NCBI GenBank assembly: GCA_016800925.1
Contig: JABCPU010001157.1
Location: 1-14,460 of the forward strand
Reading direction: 5' to 3'
DNA: 14,460 bases
DNA from: Suillus spraguei
Taxonomy: Eukaryota; Basidiomycota; Agaricomycetes; Boletales; Suillaceae
Both the position numbers and the translations under genes were made by a program. The notes under the pieces were generated by a model, which made no database searches, was not told the origin of the DNA, and saw only the letters and a program-made list of their open reading frames with translations. Positions 8,777 through 14,460 of this stretch are shown here, piece by piece. The stretch's first letter is position 1. Each line of letters starts with the position of its first letter.

Positions 8777-9092
8777 CTGTAATGATAGTATAAGCTTAAG
8801 ATGCTCAATAAAGCAACGGCTTATTAAGACTCAAATATTATTGGTCTCCGAATAATTTTTGATAAAATATTTGACACATTCACAGAGTCATGTAAGACAA
8901 CCGATGGTGAAGTCAGCAACGTGGCGTGAGAGTCCTCCCGGGAGCTGCCGGACAACTCTGGTTCCGGTTTTGCTGATGGCCCCTTGTTGTACAACTCTCA
9001 AGTAAACACGAAACAGCTAGGTCTTAGGTGAGAGAGTTTTGCTCATCAATATCATAGGGTTCTTAATATTCCTCTGATCTCCCTCCTAAAAG
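8777..9092. other. spacer; no gene securely recognised
   Basis: This lies between the NLR fragment (minus) and the next plus-strand gene. It may hold an upstream NLR exon on the minus strand and an upstream exon or the 3' end of an intron for the gene at 9093 (a pyrimidine-rich stretch precedes AAAAG at 9088-9092). Nothing firmer can be said. Confidence 0.3.
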
Positions 9093-9905
9093 GTGCAATC
9101 GCAAATGGTTGACGGTGCTCGCCTTATCCGGTCTGCAAAGTCTGGTAGTGATTGGACTTTCAACGATCTCATGGCATACAACATCACCGTCACGCCTCAG
9201 TCGCCTGAACAGTTTTTTCGTCAAAACCATGGAACGCCCTTGGGGGGTGTAGATCTATCCCTCCTTAATCCCAGCCTCAATGACGAGAATATCTCAGACG
9301 CCGTTTTCGAATATCTAGGCCATCTTGACCTGGCTACCAATGTCACTCAAGAAAGTTTCATTGACGCGTTTGCTCAGAAAACTCTCCAGATACTCAGCTT
9401 CGTTGAACGTGGCTTAATCCTCACCGCACGTCATAATATTACACTACGGATCTGTGGCGATAACCAGCGAGTTGCCGAAACAGATGTGTGTCTGCTCGAT
9501 CTGCGATCGATGATCTTGCTTGTTTTGCAAGATGACAAAACCGTATTCAGTAGGTCTTATCCAGAACCACAGGTCATTGCAGAAGCGATTGCCGCGTATC
9601 AAGACAACAATGAGAATCAAGACAACAATGAGAAACGGATCCTCAGATCACTCCCCCCCTTGATGCCATGACTATTCCGTGCATCACTATGGTTGGCACT
9701 CGACCTATCTTCTATCTCGTCCCTGTCACCGAAGCGCTCAGCAATGCGGTTGCGATTGAGTAAAGTGTTGTGCTGGTACTTTACGTCTTGTCCCTCCGTC
9801 TTTTCAAGTGTCGTATTTCGCTTTAAGTTGACACCTGAAGGATGCGCAGAAGTGGGCATGTCCACTATTTCTATCGTCAGCGTGGACCTTCATTTCAGAC
9901 CGTGA
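9093..9905 (+). pseudogene. uncharacterised basidiomycete protein, frameshifted
   Basis: An open frame of about 190 codons begins mid-protein after a plausible acceptor and reads VDGARLIRSAKSGSDWTFND, LRICGDNQRVAETDVCLLDL, LLVLQDDKTVFSRSYPEPQV and IAEAIAAYQ. It shifts frame at the C-run at 9654-9660. One more C would restore LPPLDAM, and the new frame continues MTIPCITMVGTRPIFYLVPV and TEALSNAVAI to 9759. A GTAAAG...TTCAAG intron (9760-9808) and a short last exon may follow. The pattern of a charged ICG..R..E/KTDVC..D block, then QEDK and PEPQ(V/L)IAEAIAA, is one I associate with a common uncharacterised mushroom family, possibly nuclease-like; that link is from memory and not certain. The N-terminus is missing. 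Confidence 0.55.
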
Positions 9906-9952
9906 GCATGCCTTAGATCTTTGTATGTATGCCTATCATTTTATGGCGCTAG

Positions 9953-10384
9953 TCAGCGAGTAAAAGGCTGGAGAGTCATATTTGAATGCGTCAACCTCGG
10001 ACTTAAGATCAGAGCTCCACCGATCTGGAGTACATCCCCGAATGGAGTCTGAGGCATGTCGTTGGAGTCGTCTGTAGATCTAGCTAGAATGGAGGCGACT
10101 CTATCTTCCAGCTGCTGACTCGGTAGGAGTTGCGCCTGAGGCTTCGTCTTCTGGAAGAACTCGCTTAGCTCGTGCAAGTCCTGAACCAGGACTCCCAAGT
10201 CTTCATCCCGCAAACAGGGGCTCTTGGTGGGCATTCTTGCATAGTATCTTTGTATTTCCGTCATGGGTTGTTCTAGAGTTTCGTATTGACCTCTCTGTCC
10301 GGTGCACAGGCCTTGCTGCGGCAGTTGAAAGTAAATAGTTTCTTGCTCCGCCTCGGGATCGACATGAAACAAGAGCGCATGCAA
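9953..10384 (-). CDS. hypothetical ORF, unrecognised
   Basis: 143 codons are open on the minus strand. The product is mostly hydrophilic and glutamine-rich (about 12%), with a helical, acidic middle (LRDEDLGVLVQDLHELSEFF) and a later segment FGDVLQIGGALIL. Codon usage looks coding-like and no shadowing gene is visible on the other strand. The start is uncertain, and it may be one exon of a longer gene. I do not recognise it, and given its surroundings it may also be a fragment. Confidence 0.35.
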   Translation of the reverse strand: MHALLFHVDPEAEQETIYFQLPQQGLCTGQRGQYETLEQPMTEIQRYYARMPTKSPCLRDEDLGVLVQDLHELSEFFQKTKPQAQLLPSQQLEDRVASILARSTDDSNDMPQTPFGDVLQIGGALILSPRLTHSNMTLQPFTR

Positions 10385-10659
10385 ACTTCACACTGATCAG
10401 AATGATATAACTCGGCTGTCACTTTTAATCCTTCCTGCCTTATCGACGGATATTCCTTAGACTCACTCTGTCCTTAGCCTGCATGCATTGTTCTGGCCTA
10501 AGGCCCCATTCACATTTTCGTTTGGTGGATTCTGACAGTTTTGGTTGATCTGTTCAGATTCTAGGCTGATATGTGCGCACCTCGAGGATATACAATCTCA
10601 TGTTTCTAAGACGACCCTCGCGAGATGTGAAGGTTCACTCCATTTCATAGATAGACTAT

Positions 10660-11077
10660 TACGAATAGATCCTTTCGATCGCCTTTTCTCATTGTGGGTG
10701 ATTGACCTCGGCCTGCGCCGTCTTGAGGTCATATTAGCGTGTACCAGTACCAGCCAGCAAATAGGAAATACCTTTCCAATGGGGTGCAAGAGACGAGTCA
10801 ACGTATCGGCAAAAGCGATCTTGAACCGAAGACCATGCGCATTTGCGAAAGACTTGGCTGATAATTCCAGAAACTCGGCTCCCTCCTCATATGCCTCTGG
10901 CGGCCATACCTAGCTGATACATGAACACAAAAATACAGAGGACAGGATCTCACTCTCAGTTGAACGTGACAGAGCCCTTTCACTAGATGCTTGTACTTCG
11001 TATCGAGGTCTTTCGCCACTTGACCCTTCGTTACAGGCTCGAGCTCGCAAAGAAAACGATCCATGACACTCACAAAG
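10660..11077 (-). pseudogene. Furry/Tao3/PAG1-like cell-morphogenesis scaffold, N-terminal fragment
   Basis: Furry-family proteins (Tao3/Pag1 in yeast, Mor2 in fission yeast) are very large scaffolds of the NDR-kinase (RAM/MOR) polarity pathway. On the minus strand three exons align: 10954-11077 (FVSVMDRFLCELEPVTKGQV ... KYKHLVKGL), 10772-10909 (VWPPEAYEEGAEFLELSAKS, then FANAHGLRFKIAFADTLTRL and LHPIGK) and one starting at 10721 (TAQAEVNHPQ, then a stop, then EKAIERIYS). Introns are GTGAGA...AGCTAG and GTATTT...CTCAAG. The TGA at 10689-10691 stands where tryptophan is usual, and a TAA follows IYS. Only about 100 of more than 2000 residues are present. The family call rests on the AHG-LLHPI-TAQAE-NHP series recalled from basidiomycete homologues. 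Confidence 0.68.
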
Positions 11078-11340
11078 CTGGCGGATAATTAGTTTGGATA
11101 ATGGTACAGTAACGACGCCATGCTCACCGACGACTTACCAGGGCCCTTGCACCATTTGTCTTCCACTACGGATATGCCGTCTCTTTTGGTGGCAGCGACT
11201 CTGGGGATGGATATTTCCTTTCCCTCGCTTATCTGTGATCCTGCAGTCACAGTGATTCCATCACATCGATTCATTTGTCAGTATCCATTTGCTTGCCTTG
11301 TATCACTCAGCAGCCTATTGTGACTTACCCTTTCATTCAT
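11078..11340 (-). other. exon-like stretch, unidentified
   Basis: Upstream of the Furry fragment on the same strand, a frame reads ITVTAGSQISEGKEISIPRV and RDGISVVEDKWCKGPG, followed by a good GTAAGT donor near 11140. Further upstream CPVFTGFMHMTEAHLETYE precedes another GTAAGT near 11330. These look like exons, but I do not recognise them as Furry sequence, so they may be a separate captured fragment. Confidence 0.25.
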
Positions 11341-11704
11341 AGGTTTCAAGATGCGCTTCAGTCATGTGCATGAACCCAGTGAAAACTGGACATTCTGAAA
11401 TCTGCTAAAACAGATGTAAATATACGCAAAGCTACTTTGCACCTTACATACCTGGTCTTATCTACGGTACATAATCGACGCGTTTCGCAAACACAACATT
11501 CAGGCTATAGACTGCTTCCTCGTTTCACGCGTTGACTTTGTGTTTAGCAAACGAGAATTACAAGCAGCGCCCGGTCCATACTATGGCTACTACTCGCACA
11601 CGTCGTAATGCTCTGTACTCGTCACTAGCGCATGTAGTCCTTGTTGCACTATTGCTGCACCCACCATAATACATACTTTTATGTGGCAGAGTGGGATTTT
11701 TTCT
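11341..11704. promoter_or_regulatory. 5' flank of the phosphotransferase fragment; no gene recognised
   Basis: No coding similarity was seen. The stretch ends at the start codon of the phosphotransferase copy at 11705 and so may carry its copied promoter. A/T-rich runs (for example TAATACATACTTTTAT near 11667) could serve as core promoter sequence, but nothing is diagnostic. Confidence 0.25.
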
Positions 11705-12410
11705 ATGGGTTACCTCTCACTGCCAGCACTCAAAAACCTCAAAAAGTATTCCTATAAAGGTGTAGATGCAGTGGGTACTGTTCCATTGAGTGTTCTTTTT
11801 CTTTTGCTGTCATACTGAACTTTGAAAATAAGATCTTTGGTTTCGCGTTATCTCCTTACGCCATATTGGAATTGGTTCATCAAGCTCTTTCCACTCACCA
11901 TCACCCCAAATACCGTATGTTATTACCACTTAGTTCTTGGCGTCAGTCAAACTTGTTCAGATAACCTTGCTTGGCCTGTGTATTGTCGCTTTCAATGTCA
12001 TCACGCTACTATATTACGACCCACTTTATTTGACGGAGAAAGATGGAGCAGTCGGGCCTCCTCAGTGGATCTACTTCACGTGCGCGCATTCTATTGTTTG
12101 TGTCAAGCTTGTGTCACGCTGACCCTCGAAACTTAGATGGGCGATTGGGTTGTTCATGTACCAAAGTCCAGACGCAGTGGACGGGTGAGTAGATACCTTA
12201 CCACCGGTCTATATCCATGCTTATCCAAGTGCAGCAAGCAGGCACGGAGAACGGGAATGGCTGGTCCTTTGGGAGAAATGTTGAATCATGGTCTGCATGC
12301 GCGTTTCCTGACGCGCATATATATCTAACCTTTTTTTCATAGGTTGCGACGCGCTTAACACTACAGTATGCTGCCTTTACTTCAAGTCGTGATTCTGGCC
12401 TCATCCTATG
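11705..12410 (+). pseudogene. choline/ethanolamine phosphotransferase (CPT1/EPT1), 5' fragment
   Basis: These membrane enzymes finish phosphatidylcholine or phosphatidylethanolamine synthesis from CDP-choline/ethanolamine and diacylglycerol. ATG at 11705 begins MGYLSLPALKNLKKYSYKGV. After an intron come SLVSRYLLTPYWNWFIKLFP and LTITPNT, an intron, then ITLLGLCIVAFNVITLLYYD and GPPQWIYFT, an intron, WAIGLFMYQSPDAVDG, an intron, KQARRTGMAGPLGEMLNHG, an intron and CDALNTT. The CDP-alcohol phosphotransferase signature DGxxARx8Gx3Dx3D is present, but its third aspartate is asparagine (in EMLNHGCD, around 12285). The splice sites near 11770-11825 are degraded. The rest of the enzyme, including most membrane helices, is missing: the sequence passes into histidyl-tRNA synthetase at about 12410-12425. 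Confidence 0.86.
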
Positions 12411-12419
12411 TACTTTTCC

Positions 12420-13639
12420 AGCTTGAGGTCGTTCTTGCGGTCCACAGGACAAGATTTGATCAATATCCTCTGCTGTAGACAAGTTGGACAAGGTTGGTCG
12501 ATAGAGATGCATTTTCGATGCTGGTTCTAATTGCGTGCAGCTTCCCTGGCTAGAAGTAAAGAAAGAAATGACGGAAGAGAAAGGCCTTTCTCCAGATGTC
12601 GCTGATAAGATTGGAGAGTATGTCAAGCACAAAGGTAGGCAGCCTTGATTTTATGCAAAGCCAAGTATCTCATCTCATTTGTTATACAGGTGGTCCATCG
12701 CTACTCGATCTTTTGAAAGCAGATGCCACTCTCATGGCAAACCCGAGCGCGAAGCAGGGCATTTCAGACATGGATATTCTCTTTACTCTCCTATGAGCAT
12801 ATAAAGTGCTCGACAAAGTAAGCTCGCTTTCCGTGAATTAGAACATGATATATATTAATGTATGCATAGATCTCGTTCGATATGTCTCTCGCCCGTGGTC
12901 TAGACTATTATACAGGCATCATCTATGAAGCGATCGTCGAAGCATCAGCACCACCAGCTCTTTCCGCAAATGCAACAGAGTCCCCAGCCCCAGCCCCCCC
13001 AAAACCGAAACCCTCGAAAAAAGCCAAAGCTGATGATAACGAAGAGGATGGAGTGGATGAATCGCAGGTTGGTGTCGGGTCCATTGCTGCTGGTGGCCGG
13101 TACGATAACCTGGTTGGTATGTTCACTGCCGCTGCCGCTGCTGAAGGAAGAAGACTCCAGGGCTCCCGTGTATTGAGGTCAGTATTGGTCTTGACCGTAT
13201 CTTTGCAATTGTGTGGCCAAAGTGGGTCGAGAAGAGGATGCAAGTAAAGAGACCATGGTATACGTGTTGGCTGCTGGTGATGGGTTGTTGGAAGAGCGGA
13301 TTGCACTCGTGCAGGAACTCAGGGAAGCAGGCATAAAGGTTAGTCAAATTGTCGTTTTCCAATTCATGTATTAACTCTTTTTTTTCTCAGACTGACTTCC
13401 TCGCAAAGAGGAAACTGAAGCTCACTGCGCAGTTCATGGCTGGTGAAAAGGATGAAGTTCCTTTGCTGTGATTTTGGGCGTGATGAGCTCAAGGAAGGTT
13501 TGGTGACTGTTAAAGAGCAAAAGTGGGAATTCGTAGATGGGAAGAAGACAAAAGTTCAGTCGGCAGATCAAGGTATGAAGGTGCGGCGGGACGAACTGAT
13601 TAGTTGGATCAAGCAAACACCTACATATCAAGGCTGGTC

Positions 13640-13658
<19 letters not shown>
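12420..13658 (+). pseudogene. histidyl-tRNA synthetase, C-terminal part
   Basis: This class II enzyme charges tRNA-His. Similarity starts near 12430 (CGVPQDKI, then a TGA at about 12457 where arginine is expected, then SISSAVDKLDK). It continues over exons 12541-12634, 12690-12817 and 12870-13338 and one from 13391. Key blocks are EVKKEMTEEKGLSPDVADKI, the histidine-binding ARGLDYYTG (12890-12916), [13 protein letters not shown], class II motif 3 [33 protein letters not shown] and the anticodon-binding end WEFVDGKKTKVQSAD. A TGA at 12794-12796 interrupts LLFTLL/AYKVLDK where glutamate is usual. One-base losses shift the frame near 13150, 13240, 13460 and 13480. The N-terminal half with motifs 1 and 2 is missing. 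The last codons (GWSSGRLI, stop at 13656-13658) run into SEC23 sequence. Confidence 0.93.

Positions 13659-14460
<802 letters not shown>

Noticed and set aside
9767..9785. Shared GTGCTGGTACTTTA in two introns (also near 5525-5538, opposite strand)
   Set aside because: Only 14 bases, in unrelated introns and with no further extension; likely chance.
12923..13306. Minus-strand 127-codon ORF
   Set aside because: It is antisense to clear HisRS sequence including ARGLDYYTG and GGRYDNLVG, so it is a shadow frame.

Overview
The window looks like repeat-rich accessory DNA from a basidiomycete fungus, probably an Agaricomycete. The reasons are many introns of about 45-65 bp with GT-AG borders, a NACHT/STAND-type NLR of the mushroom type, and protein segments that match basidiomycete versions of housekeeping genes. 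No bacterial-style operons, rRNA or tRNA genes were seen. I found no intact gene. Every recognisable coding stretch is partial or broken by in-frame stops and small indels, yet the introns are still present, so these are DNA-level copies and not retrocopies.

Layout, left to right: (1) 1-928, minus strand: the 5' end of a GMP synthase gene, with its start codon, six exons, a lost catalytic cysteine and two stops. (2) 1219-1644: a weak, possibly membrane-protein fragment. (3) 1639-2866: a minisatellite of 13 units of 91-94 bp, each with a TGACTCA (Gcn4/AP-1 type) site and an A-tract. (4) about 2940-4145, plus strand: a multi-exon decayed gene of unknown family. (5) 4306-7445: an XRN1 exoribonuclease fragment enclosed almost exactly by ~52-bp inverted repeats, which looks like a Pack-type (gene-capturing) TIR element. 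A third, identical copy of the right-hand repeat lies at 7745-7800. (6) 7803-8220, minus: a Ser/Thr-rich protein fragment. (7) 8281-8776, minus: an NLR fragment with a damaged Walker A. (8) 9093-9905, plus: a frameshifted uncharacterised gene. (9) 9953-10384, minus: an unrecognised ORF. (10) about 10660-11077, minus: a fragment of a Furry/Tao3/PAG1 cell-morphogenesis scaffold gene. (11) 11705-14460, plus: three gene pieces joined head to tail, namely the 5' end of a choline/ethanolamine phosphotransferase gene, the 3' half of histidyl-tRNA synthetase and the middle of SEC23.

The genes do not form a pathway. What links them is structure: fragments of unrelated, normally single-copy housekeeping genes collected into one region and decaying. 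The two most notable structures are the inverted-repeat-bounded XRN1 cargo and the three-gene, same-strand chimera that begins with a native start codon. Both suggest transposon-mediated gene capture. All family calls come from reading translations by eye; no database search was run.
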